The notes: generated by a model from the letters alone, not told the origin. DNA of 15,017 nucleotides from JAQICJ01 sp041686345 (GCA_041686345.1 JAWLEA010000081.1:1-15017); one strand, 5' to 3'; positions 1 through 6,468 are shown, numbered from the stretch's first letter. Numbers and translations are program-made.

Positions 1-99
1 TTGAAATAGCATAAACTATGTCTGCGAAGTTTCTCCGCGCATCTGAAGCAAACTTCTCATTCAGCCAAAAACCCCCATTCTGGGATGGGAACTAGTTAG
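1..99 (-). repeat. Dispersed TIR-bounded structured repeat, copy 1 (partial, cut by window start)
   Basis: Read on the minus strand, this stretch matches the left half of the repeats at 2383-2560 and 8796-8968: the terminal inverted repeat, the CCCAT/ATGGG hairpin with a T-run, the CTGAATG arm, and a central ATAG...CTAT hairpin. It is more diverged, with about nine differences over roughly 97 aligned bases, whereas copies 2 and 3 are almost identical. The remaining half lies before position 1 and cannot be seen. Its outer end runs into guaB and contains the guaB stop codon. No protein is encoded. Membership of the same family is certain from sequence identity; its nature (mobile MITE-like element, structured RNA, or mobile terminator) is inference. 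Confidence 0.9.
67..90 (-). terminator. Terminator-like hairpin inside repeat copy 1, downstream of guaB
   Basis: On the minus strand, directly after the guaB TAG stop, CCCAT pairs with ATGGG across a CCCAGA loop. The stem can be extended by T-G wobbles and is followed by GG and TTTTT. This has the shape of a short intrinsic terminator and would end guaB mRNA. The same hairpin occurs at the left end of the other two copies (2394-2416 and 8803-8825). There it reads into the element on the plus strand. The 5-bp stem is short, so termination strength is uncertain. Confidence 0.5.
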
Positions 100-1552
100 G
101 ATTATAATTGGGTGCCTGTTTGGTAATAATTACATCGTGAACATGGCTTTCCTTGAGCCCAGAGCTTGATATCCGCACCATTTTGGCGTTATGGCGCAAG
201 GATTCCAGATTTTCGGCTCCCAGATAACCCATTCCTGAACGCAGTCCTCCCAGCAGTTGTTGCAAAGTCTGTTTGACACTTCCTTTAAAAGGCACCCTGC
301 CTTCAATTCCTTCGGGAACAAGTTTGGAGCTTTCCGATTGATCCTGGAAATAACGATCCGCACTCCCAGACTTCATGGCTCCCAAAGAACCCATACCGCG
401 ATATTGTTTGTAACTTCGTCCCTGATAGAGAACAACATCGCCTGGAGTTTCATCGGTGCCGGCAAACATTGACCCTATCATCACGGTATCAGCTCCAATT
501 GCCAGAGCCTTGACCACATCTCCGGAAAATTTAATACCGCCATCAGCTATTACCGGCACATTGTGTTTGCGAGCTATGTTGCAAACCCAATCCAGAGCAG
601 TTAACTGGGGAACTCCCACTCCAGCTACCATTCTGGTGGTACAGATGGAACCGGGACCAATTCCCACCTTGAGTGCATCAACTCCCTTTTCGATTAAGTA
701 AGTTGCCGCTTGGGCAGTTGCAATATTTCCGGCCACTACCTGCAGGGAAGAATATCTGGTTTTGATCCATTCCACCATCTGACCCACTCCTTCGGAATGA
801 CCATGAGCCGTATCCACAACCAGCAGATCAACTCCTGCTTCCACCAGCTTTTCGGCCCGCTCTTTTTCCTTGTCGCCAATTCCCACAGCTGCACCCACCA
901 GCAATCTGCCCTTGTCATCTTTGGCAGCGTCAGGATATTTTTGAGCATTCTGCAAATCTTTGAGGGTGATCAATCCGGCCATTTTCTTATCTTCCCGGAG
1001 TACAACCAGCTTTTCAATGCGGTTGCGATGCAGCAAGCCCTTGGCTTCTTGCATGGAAACACCCTGACTGGCAGTAATCAACCCTGTAGTCATTAAAGAG
1101 GAAACCTTTCTGGAGGAATCGGTCTCAAAACGAATATCCCTGATTGTAATAATCCCAACAGGAAATCCCTTTTCATTGATAACCGGAAGCCCGGAAATGG
1201 AATGTTTTCTCATGAGTGCTCGAGCTCTGCTAACTTTATCATCAGGTGAAACCGTGATGGGATTTGAAATCATCCAAGTTTCATATTTTTTAACTTTTTT
1301 GACTTGTCCGGCTTGAAACTCGGATCTGAGATTCTTGTGAACAATACCCATTCCTCCCATTCTGGCCATGGCCACTGCCATTTCCCATTCAGTGACTGTA
1401 TCCATGGCAGCACTGATAAACGGGATTTTCAATTTGAGTTTTTTGGTAATTCTGGTATCGGTTTTGGCTTGTGAAGGAAGAACCCGGCTAAAAGCCGGTA
1501 AAAGCAGGATATCATCAAAAGTAAGAGCATGGGTAAGATTGTTCTGGTTCAT
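92..1552 (-). CDS. guaB: Inosine-5'-monophosphate dehydrogenase
   Basis: Catalyses the NAD-dependent oxidation of IMP to XMP, the committed step of guanine nucleotide synthesis; cytosolic, and the family forms tetramers or octamers. The 486-residue protein is full length. It has a TIM barrel split by two CBS domains (about residues 95-205), the substrate loop GIGPGSICTT with catalytic Cys304, NAD-site DTAHGHS (247-253), phosphate-binding GGIKFSGD and MIGSMFAGTDE, the YRGMGSLGAM loop, and the mobile-flap Arg400-Tyr401. The ATG start has GGAGG 8 nt upstream and a good promoter. The C-terminal ESHVHDVIITK...PNY is the family's usual end. The final Asn codon and the TAG stop lie inside the adjoining repeat (AAC TAG), so the repeat defines the 3' end without truncating the enzyme. 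It is probably transcribed alone, since its promoter lies after the upstream nuclease gene. Confidence 0.98.
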   Translation of the reverse strand: MNQNNLTHALTFDDILLLPAFSRVLPSQAKTDTRITKKLKLKIPFISAAMDTVTEWEMAVAMARMGGMGIVHKNLRSEFQAGQVKKVKKYETWMISNPITVSPDDKVSRARALMRKHSISGLPVINEKGFPVGIITIRDIRFETDSSRKVSSLMTTGLITASQGVSMQEAKGLLHRNRIEKLVVLREDKKMAGLITLKDLQNAQKYPDAAKDDKGRLLVGAAVGIGDKEKERAEKLVEAGVDLLVVDTAHGHSEGVGQMVEWIKTRYSSLQVVAGNIATAQAATYLIEKGVDALKVGIGPGSICTTRMVAGVGVPQLTALDWVCNIARKHNVPVIADGGIKFSGDVVKALAIGADTVMIGSMFAGTDETPGDVVLYQGRSYKQYRGMGSLGAMKSGSADRYFQDQSESSKLVPEGIEGRVPFKGSVKQTLQQLLGGLRSGMGYLGAENLESLRHNAKMVRISSSGLKESHVHDVIITKQAPNYNPN

Positions 1553-1572
1553 GGCTTGGCCTCCGTAGGCTC

Positions 1573-1601
1573 TTTATAAGTTGGTGATGAAAATAGTGCA
1601 A
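1573..1601 (-). promoter_or_regulatory. Sigma-70-type promoter of guaB
   Basis: On the minus strand, TTGCAC (1601-1596) and TATAAA (1578-1573) are separated by exactly 17 bp. Transcription would begin about 14-15 nt upstream of the guaB ATG, just before its Shine-Dalgarno sequence. It lies between the nuclease stop codon and guaB, so guaB need not depend on readthrough. The hexamers and spacing are seen directly; use in vivo is inferred. Confidence 0.65.
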
Positions 1602-1613
1602 ATAATTTCAGTT

Positions 1614-2369
1614 TCACTTTGAGGATTTTTGGGAAGAAAGAGCCTGATTACAGAGCGCATCGTGTTTACGGTACCACTTTCTGGTTTTATGACTCATCAA
1701 AGATAAAACTTTTTTGGAAGATTGTGCCAGTGACCACATCCCTTTTTTTAGCTTTCTGGCTTTGAATTCAGCCCGACAATATTCACCTCTTTTTTTGGAC
1801 GGATATTTGGTATAGGTAAATGCATTACCGGTTGCTACCAGTTTTTTGTTGAGATTTTCACCTTTATAATAGATGGTTATCAATGGTCGATTGTAGTATC
1901 CACTTTTGCATCTGGAACTGTTGCGATGATGAACACAATCTATTTCTACTTCTTTACCCTGGATCAGATTTTTGAGATAAAGCCATGATTTGTATCCGTA
2001 GGCCTCATCATCACTTTTGCAACGAGCACTTCTTTTTCCATCGAGGGTTTTTACCTGAATTTTTTTACATTCGGGTGAATTTATGCCGGACAACCTGCCC
2101 TTTACTCTGACGCTGCCGTCATCAGAAAGCAAATAAACAGTATCTGCATCAACCACATGGACAACTTTCAATTTCATTCTCGTACCGGGTTTTATGTGCA
2201 GTTTACCCTTTTGCTTAGACAATTTGAGGTTGGTTGAATCGGCTTTGTTTTCAGTTTCCTGTTTGCGGGTATTTTCTTTTTGTACAACCGCATTTTTTTT
2301 ACAGGAGATATTTAACTTGATCACCAGCAGTAAAAGTGTAGTTATAATGAATAGATATTTGGATTTCAT
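1614..2369 (-). CDS. Lipoprotein thermonuclease-like protein (SNase OB fold)
   Basis: Predicted envelope-anchored nuclease of the staphylococcal nuclease family (PF00565-like), which cuts DNA or RNA with Ca2+. With the ATG at 2369 it has 251 residues: a hydrophobic signal, lipobox-like ISC with Cys23 (atypical Asn at -3), a charged linker to about residue 65, then the SNase domain (about 66-215). The catalytic set can be placed: Asp76 in DADT, Arg92 and Glu100 in GRLSGINSPE, and Arg161 in NRPLITIYY, followed by GENLNKKLVATGNAF. Asn97 replaces the Asp40 of the S. aureus enzyme. Six further cysteines (101, 117, 145, 154, 198, 240) suggest disulfides outside the cytoplasm. The start at 2369 is preferred over the TTG at 2381 because GGAAG sits about 6 nt before it; the TTG would overlap that site. 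Repeat copy 2 ends only about a dozen bases upstream. A role in nucleotide scavenging is plausible but inferred. Confidence 0.85.
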   Translation of the reverse strand: MKSKYLFIITTLLLLVIKLNISCKKNAVVQKENTRKQETENKADSTNLKLSKQKGKLHIKPGTRMKLKVVHVVDADTVYLLSDDGSVRVKGRLSGINSPECKKIQVKTLDGKRSARCKSDDEAYGYKSWLYLKNLIQGKEVEIDCVHHRNSSRCKSGYYNRPLITIYYKGENLNKKLVATGNAFTYTKYPSKKRGEYCRAEFKARKLKKGMWSLAQSSKKVLSLMSHKTRKWYRKHDALCNQALSSQKSSK

Positions 2370-2382
2370 TTTTGCTTCCAAT

Positions 2383-2560
2383 CTTAGTTAGTTCCCATCC
2401 CAGAATGGGGGTTTTTGACTGAATGAGAAGTTTGCCTCAGATGTGCGGAGTAACTGCGCCGACATAGTTGACACTATTTCAAGCAGTTACGACAAAGCAG
2501 ATGAGGTGAAATTCCGCATTCAGGCGATGACCTTCCTTTTTGGGATGGGAACTAGTTAGT
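2383..2560 (+). repeat. Dispersed TIR-bounded structured repeat, copy 2
   Basis: A full copy of about 175 bp. The terminal inverted repeats are AGTTCCCATCCCA (left) and TGGGATGGGAACT (right). Nested stems inside are CTGAA 2419-2423 with TTCAG 2519-2523, TGCGGA 2444-2449 with TCCGCA 2513-2518, GTAACTGC 2450-2457 with GCAGTTAC 2483-2490, and ATAGT 2464-2468 with ACTAT 2473-2477. CCTCA (2435-2439) can also pair with TGAGG (2502-2506), crossing the TGCGGA stem. The left end has the CCCAT/ATGGG hairpin with a T-run. No ORF of useful size is present. It lies between the divergent nuclease and lipoprotein genes, so it is in or next to both 5' regions. Confidence 0.92.
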
Positions 2561-2565
2561 TCCCA
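2546..2565. repeat. Head-to-head palindrome at the right end of repeat copy 2
   Basis: TGGGAACTA (2546-2554) and TAGTTCCCA (2557-2565) are perfect 9-bp inverted arms around a GT spacer. The first arm is the repeat's own end; the second looks like the start of another end in opposite orientation. A longer version lies at the left of copy 3. It may be a relic of a neighbouring deleted copy or part of the true end. Confidence 0.6.
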
Positions 2566-2636
2566 ATAGATTTTTTCTGTTTTACGAATCAATGCCGTAA
2601 TTTTTACTTGTTTTTCGTTTCCCAAAGGTCCAAAGC

Positions 2637-3662
2637 ATGAAAACTTATACAATTATTGCCATATCATTGTTTTTGACAGCATTTACAATTTTATCCTGCA
2701 AAAGCAACAACCAGGACAAAGCTTCCCCAGAGTTGAAAAAATCTCAAACTTCCAAAAAGGACAAAAACCTGAAAAAAACCTTGTCAGCCAAGAATACTAA
2801 ATCTGAACATAAACAAAAGAGCAAAAAAAAGAAATCGAGCTCAGGCAAGGGAATTCTGTACTTCAAACTTAATCTGTCCAAATTGATGCAACTCAAACTG
2901 GTCCAGAAAAACTTGCCTACAATCAAAACAGCTGCCACCAAAAACTCCACTTTAAACAGTGTAATGAGTTGTAAACTTGATTTTACCAAAGATCTCAATT
3001 CAATAGCCGGGACAATTTCAAGGAATTTCAAAAGAAATCGCAGGGGAGCCTTTTTACTGCAGGGCAAGATGAAGCCACTGGAATTGGTTCCCTGTCTTGC
3101 CAAAAAGATGAATTGGAAAAAAATATCCGACAAAAACAATAAAATGGTTTATCAGGACGATCAATCAATTCTTGAATTTTACCGCCAATCCGGAGGTTTG
3201 AAATTCAAAACAGGAAAATGGAATCATTCTCCCGAAAACTTTTTTCAAAAAAAAACCCCTTTGATTCAAGGTATTTTGGATAAAAGCTTTATTATTCTGG
3301 GAGGAAAAAATATCCAGGTAAATTCGCCCAACTTGCCAACCTGGTTTATAGCCGGAGTTGAAAATCTTCAAGATGGAGTTTTTGTCAAAATTATCACTGA
3401 ATTCAAAGATGAAAAAGCGGCTAAACTTTTTTCCCGCTTGCTGAAAATACAATTAGTCAAAAAAATAAAGGAATTGAGCAAAGCAAAAGCAAAAGATCAG
3501 TTGATCCTTCTGAAAATGCTTAAAAAAATAGGAATAAAACGAAAAAAAGAACTTATTCTTGCCGCCAGCAAATTCAGCGACCAAGAACTCAAAGAAATGA
3601 TTAAAATTTTTAAAATCAAAGTTACAACCGGAATAAACCGCAATAATGCTGCCGCCTTCTAA
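2637..3662 (+). CDS. Lysine-rich lipoprotein of unknown function
   Basis: A 341-residue predicted lipoprotein with a hydrophobic signal and lipobox ILSC, so Cys21 would be acylated. Residues 22-70 form a Lys/Ser-rich, probably disordered tether. The folded part begins near GILYFKLNLSKL (72-83) and contains two more cysteines, Cys112 (VMSCKLDF) and Cys153 (LVPCLAKK), which could form a disulfide. A basic helical segment follows (about 255-325), then a Thr/Asn-rich tail. The layout 'strand, short helices, CxxDF motif, then an aggregate of helices' resembles uncharacterised lipoproteins of deltaproteobacterial type, but no family can be named. The ATG has AAAGG 8 nt upstream. Repeat copy 2 lies in its 5' region. 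Its 3' side leads into a strongly base-paired stretch. Cellular place: periplasmic face of the inner or outer membrane (inferred). Confidence 0.8.
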   Translation: MKTYTIIAISLFLTAFTILSCKSNNQDKASPELKKSQTSKKDKNLKKTLSAKNTKSEHKQKSKKKKSSSGKGILYFKLNLSKLMQLKLVQKNLPTIKTAATKNSTLNSVMSCKLDFTKDLNSIAGTISRNFKRNRRGAFLLQGKMKPLELVPCLAKKMNWKKISDKNNKMVYQDDQSILEFYRQSGGLKFKTGKWNHSPENFFQKKTPLIQGILDKSFIILGGKNIQVNSPNLPTWFIAGVENLQDGVFVKIITEFKDEKAAKLFSRLLKIQLVKKIKELSKAKAKDQLILLKMLKKIGIKRKKELILAASKFSDQELKEMIKIFKIKVTTGINRNNAAAF

Positions 3663-3664
3663 TT

Positions 3665-3770
3665 GCAGTACTGCCTTACAACCAACTTCGGGGCTTATTG
3701 CCCCTTGTTCAAGAAATACCTGCTTGCTGTAAACCCGTTTTTAGGGTAAATTGTGGCAGGGTTCAAGGGG
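3665..3770 (+). ncRNA. Candidate structured RNA or complex terminator downstream of the lipoprotein gene
   Basis: Just after the stop codon lies the palindrome GCAGTACTGC (3665-3674). Then come GGGGC (3690-3694) and GCCCC (3700-3704), a 5-bp hairpin. The same CCCCTTG (3701-3707) is perfectly complementary to CAAGGGG (3764-3770). Nested inside that outer stem are CCTGC (3719-3723) with GCAGG (3756-3760) and ACCC (3733-3736) with GGGT (3744-3747). The CCCC arm can therefore pair upstream or downstream but not both. No U-run follows, so a standard intrinsic terminator is unlikely. The promoter of the next gene lies after this stretch, so it is probably in the 3' end of the lipoprotein mRNA. Function is unknown. 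Confidence 0.35.
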
Positions 3771-3786
3771 AATCATCCACCTCGAC

Positions 3787-3814
3787 TTGTAAAACAGAAA
3801 AAAAAAACTATAAT
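3787..3814 (+). promoter_or_regulatory. Promoter of the ribbon-helix-helix gene
   Basis: A perfect TATAAT (3809-3814) is preceded 16 bp upstream by TTGTAA (3787-3792), with a run of A between them. This would give a 5' leader of about 70 nt for the gene at 3892. Confidence 0.55.
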
Positions 3815-3841
3815 GTTTCAAACTGAACTGAAATAAACAAT

Positions 3842-3879
3842 TTTCAGGAATAAAATTTAAATTTTAAATTCTCAGGAAA
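3842..3879 (+). promoter_or_regulatory. Possible operator: AT palindrome between direct repeats
   Basis: An AT-only stretch (3851-3870) built of overlapping AAATTTAAATTT-type palindromes is bracketed by the direct repeat TCAGGAA (3844-3850 and 3872-3878). It lies in the leader of a ribbon-helix-helix gene, a class that often binds short paired sites in its own promoter. The right-hand TCAGGAA also provides the Shine-Dalgarno region. AT-rich leaders form palindromes easily, so this is only suggestive. Confidence 0.3.
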
Positions 3880-3891
3880 GGATAAACATAA

Positions 3892-4233
3892 ATGGCCAAG
3901 AAAAAACAAAAAAGACGCTCTATTTCAGTAAAGGGGCATATTTACGACAAGGTAAAAAAATATTCCAAAGAGCATAAAATAAGTATGAGTGCTTTTATTG
4001 AAGATAGAATACAAAACTTTTTTGAAGGTAAAGAAGATAAAGCCGAACCGGCAACTCAGAATTCGGAACCCAAAAAAGCCAAGAAAAAAGCCAACCAGAA
4101 ATCTACTCCCGATATTGCAGCCCACGAAAAGCAAGTAAATCCCCCACCCCGCAAAAGAAAAACAGAAAAACAAATCAATAACTTATCCGATAAAGAATTC
4201 AAAAAAATAGTCAAACAACATTTTACTTTTTAA
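3892..4233 (+). CDS. Ribbon-helix-helix DNA-binding protein with Lys/Pro-rich tail
   Basis: A 113-residue, strongly basic protein. Residues 9-44 have the Arc/MetJ/CopG pattern: a short basic strand (RRSISVKGHIY), a first helix (YDKVKKYSKEHK), a turn with ISMSAF, and a second helix (FIEDRIQNFF). Such proteins dimerise and place the two strands in the DNA major groove. The tail (about 46-95) is Lys/Pro/Glu-rich and probably disordered. A short helix ends the protein (LSDKEFKKIVKQHF). The start is supported by AGGAAAGG about 9 nt upstream. The gene has its own promoter and a possible palindromic operator, so autoregulation is plausible. No partner toxin gene is visible beside it. The stop codon overlaps that of the convergent ORF at 4230. 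Targets unknown; a histone-like or accessory role is an alternative. Confidence 0.75.
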   Translation: MAKKKQKRRSISVKGHIYDKVKKYSKEHKISMSAFIEDRIQNFFEGKEDKAEPATQNSEPKKAKKKANQKSTPDIAAHEKQVNPPPRKRKTEKQINNLSDKEFKKIVKQHFTF

Positions 4234-4583
4234 ATCAAAACCTCCTGTTTCAGTTTGTCCATCCTGAAATCGCTATTGATATTCAGGTTTTCGGAACTGT
4301 TTGTTTTTGCAGGTATATCTGTTATATTAAGAACAATTGCCGGTTTTTTGTACAAAAAAGTGAAGTAAATTTTAATTGCATTTATTTCAGCCTCGGCTAA
4401 GCTTATCTGCAATGGTACCAAAATAGTTGTTGTTTCCCCGTAAGCTAAATTTACCCGAACAATAGTCTTTTCCATGATTGCATATTCAGGACTTTGGAGT
4501 TCAATTTTCCGGTGGAACATCCTCTGGTACCGGTGAACACCCTCGGGTAACTGAAGCCAAGGTACATTCACTTCAAAACACAA
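4230..4583 (-). CDS. Hypothetical protein, start uncertain
   Basis: This open frame of up to 117 codons has codon use and residue balance like a real protein. It includes an alternating hydrophobic stretch (MEKTIVRVNLAYGETTTILV, then INAIKIYFTFLYKKPAIVLNI) that reads as beta strands. I do not recognise the family. No start is convincing: the frame opens with TTG at 4583, 12 nt after a TAA, with GTG at 4571 and ATGs at 4520 and 4475, none with a well-placed Shine-Dalgarno. Its TAA overlaps the end of the convergent ribbon-helix-helix gene. Its 5' end lies 18 bp from the divergent lipoprotein gene at 4602, so that gene's promoter must lie inside this ORF. It could be a small real gene, an N-terminally truncated remnant, or a chance frame. 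If it is not a gene, 4234-4601 holds nothing else I can recognise. Confidence 0.45.
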   Translation of the reverse strand: MCFEVNVPWLQLPEGVHRYQRMFHRKIELQSPEYAIMEKTIVRVNLAYGETTTILVPLQISLAEAEINAIKIYFTFLYKKPAIVLNITDIPAKTNSSENLNINSDFRMDKLKQEVLI

Positions 4584-4601
4584 ATCACAGCAGGTTTAAT
4601 C

Positions 4602-5669
4602 ATGAAATTTCTGATCCCTATTTTATTTTTAGTTATTTTGGTTCTTTCATCCTGCAAAAATGATGATGACCCCTACAAAATAAAATCCAGCAAATATTTA
4701 GATAAAAACGTAAAATGCACCCTGAAATCATTTGCTAAAGCTAAAAAAGAGCTGGATAAAATGATAAACCAATGCAAAAAAGCTTCCAAGTCCTTTCAAG
4801 GTGAATTGATGAAAAGCAACTGCCCCACAGCTGCCAACGACACCTGCATTCCGGAATTGGGCATCAACGCCATAATTACCTATATCTCCTCCCCCTTCAA
4901 AGATGCTTTTGAAAAAAAATACAAAAAAGGAAAAGTAGTCAACCCTGAATCTGCAACACTCAATGAATCCATTGAAGAATTACAGAAATTGGGCAAGAAA
5001 ATGAAAATTGAACAAAATATCGGAGAAAAATCAGCGCAAGATCCCACCGATATAATCAAACCCACCAGACTAGATGCTGAAGAACTTGGTATAGATCCCG
5101 ATTCTCTATCCAAAAGATCCGGCTGCGGAGTTAAAGTTGTCAATAATAAATGCAAGTTTTCCAAACTTGCACCTGTCATAGCAAAATTATCCGTTCTCTC
5201 CGAAAAAGCTAAAAGAACCGAAACCAAAATTAAAAGATTTCTTACCCACACCAAAGATTTTAAAGACAAGAACGAATCTGTTACCTCTTTGTTTAAAAGC
5301 TTCAAAGCTGTTGAACATCAATTAGATCACCTGTCCAACCTGGAAGACTCACCAAAAAAGGTCCATAAAAAACAGTTGGAACAATTTAATCCCGATAAAA
5401 TAAAAGGAATTTTTATTGATCTGACCAAGGCTATGCCCCTGATCATGGCTTCAAGACTCGGCAAGCTCAAACCTCTCCTGAAAAAGCAAATTTCTTCCTT
5501 CAAAGACAGAAAAGTAGAATTCACTTCCAAGGTTAAATCTACGATCACCAAAATGTCCAAAAAACGCCAATTTCGAGCCAACAATTGTCTTAAACATAAA
5601 AGTTGCTGGAAATTTAAAGGCTGTGCCGAAAGGTACAAACTTCCCCTCATCGATTTTCTCAAAGAATGA
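4602..5669 (+). CDS. Cysteine-rich helical lipoprotein of unknown function
   Basis: A 355-residue predicted lipoprotein: MKFLIPILFLVILVLSSC ends in a good lipobox with Cys18, followed by a short NDDD-containing spacer. Nine further cysteines (39, 58, 74, 82, 175, 184, 329, 335, 341) suggest several disulfides, including C-x5-C-x5-C near the C-terminus. Much of the rest is amphipathic and Lys/Glu/Ser-rich and probably helical (about 40-70, 190-250, 265-325), so it may form a helical bundle. No family is recognised. AGCAGG lies about 7 nt before the ATG. It begins 18 bp from a divergent ORF and runs toward the sigma-factor gene, which is 112 bp downstream on the same strand. Place in the cell: periplasmic side of a membrane (inferred from lipobox and cysteines). 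Confidence 0.8.
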   Translation: MKFLIPILFLVILVLSSCKNDDDPYKIKSSKYLDKNVKCTLKSFAKAKKELDKMINQCKKASKSFQGELMKSNCPTAANDTCIPELGINAIITYISSPFKDAFEKKYKKGKVVNPESATLNESIEELQKLGKKMKIEQNIGEKSAQDPTDIIKPTRLDAEELGIDPDSLSKRSGCGVKVVNNKCKFSKLAPVIAKLSVLSEKAKRTETKIKRFLTHTKDFKDKNESVTSLFKSFKAVEHQLDHLSNLEDSPKKVHKKQLEQFNPDKIKGIFIDLTKAMPLIMASRLGKLKPLLKKQISSFKDRKVEFTSKVKSTITKMSKKRQFRANNCLKHKSCWKFKGCAERYKLPLIDFLKE

Positions 5670-5700
5670 TTATTCTTATTAAAACCTGCCATTTTTTTTG

Positions 5701-5729
5701 TTGCCTCTGTCTGTTCAATATGGTTATAT
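5701..5729 (+). promoter_or_regulatory. Possible promoter of the sigma-factor gene
   Basis: TTGCCT (5701-5706) and TTATAT (5724-5729) are 17 bp apart, about 50 bp upstream of the gene at 5782. Both hexamers are only partial matches to the consensus. Confidence 0.3.
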
Positions 5730-5762
5730 CGCTTTGTTATCCCCATAGCCTTTGAAATTGGA

Positions 5763-5781
5763 TAAGTGAGTAAGTGAGTAA
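5763..5781 (+). repeat. Tandem 8-bp repeat abutting the sigma-factor start codon
   Basis: TAAGTGAG occurs twice in direct tandem (5763-5770, 5771-5778) and a third begins as TAA directly before the ATG. It occupies the place of the ribosome-binding site. It has only weak Shine-Dalgarno character (AGTGAG) and contains stops in several frames. Slippage could change the spacing before the start. Confidence 0.7.
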
Positions 5782-6468
5782 ATGATGGAAAAATGGAGAA
5801 AACAGCTGGTAGAAGACAATCTCAAACTGGTCAACAGCATTGCCCATAACATTAAAAATTACCTCCCTGAAAATCTGGATGTTCATGAACTGATTTCCAT
5901 GGGCACCTTGGGTTTGACTCAGGCCGCCGAAAACTACAAACCTGAACTGGGCTATCGTTTTTCAACCTATGCCTATTATCGCATTCAAGGCTCTATCTAC
6001 GACGAACTCAGGAAAACAGTATGGAAACCATATTTCAAAGCCTTGAAAGCCAGAGAAGCCGCCAGTTCCTATCTGGCCGGAGAAGCCAAAGTAACCACCA
6101 AAGTAAAAAACAAAAAAGAATCCTTCAAAACTTTGGCCAATCAGTTGTCCGGAATTTCAACCATATTTATCATGGCCAAAGAAGATGCAATTCCCAATTC
6201 TTCTTCCCTCGGTCAGGAACCCGAGAACGGATTTGATAATTGTCGCAAACAGGAAATAGCCAAAGTAGTTCAGGATTCTCTTTCCAAAATAAAACCCGTC
6301 TATCGCTTAATTATTGAAGAGTATTATTTTAAAAATAAATCCTTTCTTGAAATATCAAAAGAGAGGGGGCGTTCCAAAGCATGGGCCTGGTCAATGCACA
6401 ACCGAGCCATCAAAGATATGAAAAAACATCTGGGCAGTGCAACTTTCAACTTGGAAAATTTTATCTGA
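5782..6468 (+). CDS. Sigma-70 family RNA polymerase sigma factor, group 3 (FliA/sigma-28-like)
   Basis: Directs RNA polymerase to alternative promoters. The 228-residue protein has region 2 at about residues 10-78: LVNSIAHNI, the core-binding DVHELISMGTLGLTQAAENY, and the -10-binding FSTYAYYRIQGSIYDELRK. Region 4 is at about 163-217, with LSKIKPVYRLIIEEYYF and the helix-turn-helix ISKERGRSKAWAWSMHNRAIKDMK. The SKAWAWSMHNRAI block is the form seen in FliA/SigF/SigB-like factors. Between them, WKPYFKALKAREA (81-93) matches the start of region 3, but the rest of that region is degenerate. No anti-sigma partner is visible. The ATG at 5782 is followed at once by a second ATG; either could be used. 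No strong Shine-Dalgarno is present, only a tandem TAAGTGAG repeat. Target genes (motility, stress or envelope) cannot be told from the window. Confidence 0.9.
   Translation: MMEKWRKQLVEDNLKLVNSIAHNIKNYLPENLDVHELISMGTLGLTQAAENYKPELGYRFSTYAYYRIQGSIYDELRKTVWKPYFKALKAREAASSYLAGEAKVTTKVKNKKESFKTLANQLSGISTIFIMAKEDAIPNSSSLGQEPENGFDNCRKQEIAKVVQDSLSKIKPVYRLIIEEYYFKNKSFLEISKERGRSKAWAWSMHNRAIKDMKKHLGSATFNLENFI

Noticed and set aside
2370..2381. TTG start for the nuclease gene
   Set aside because: It overlaps the GGAAG site that serves the ATG at 2369, which also begins a normal signal sequence.
2441..2467. Mini-ORF of 8 codons inside the repeat (MCGVTAPT)
   Set aside because: It is kept in copy 1 only in length; four of its residues change, there is no ribosome-binding site, and it lies in a paired region. 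The pairing explains the conservation better.
3756..3775. tRNA T-arm-like GGGTTCAAGGGG
   Set aside because: The flanks cannot form the 5-bp T stem and no anticodon or acceptor arms are present.
5661..5699. Hairpin AAGAAT/ATTCTT at the lipoprotein stop as terminator
   Set aside because: The stem is weak and A/T-rich, and the T-run lies too far downstream to act with it.
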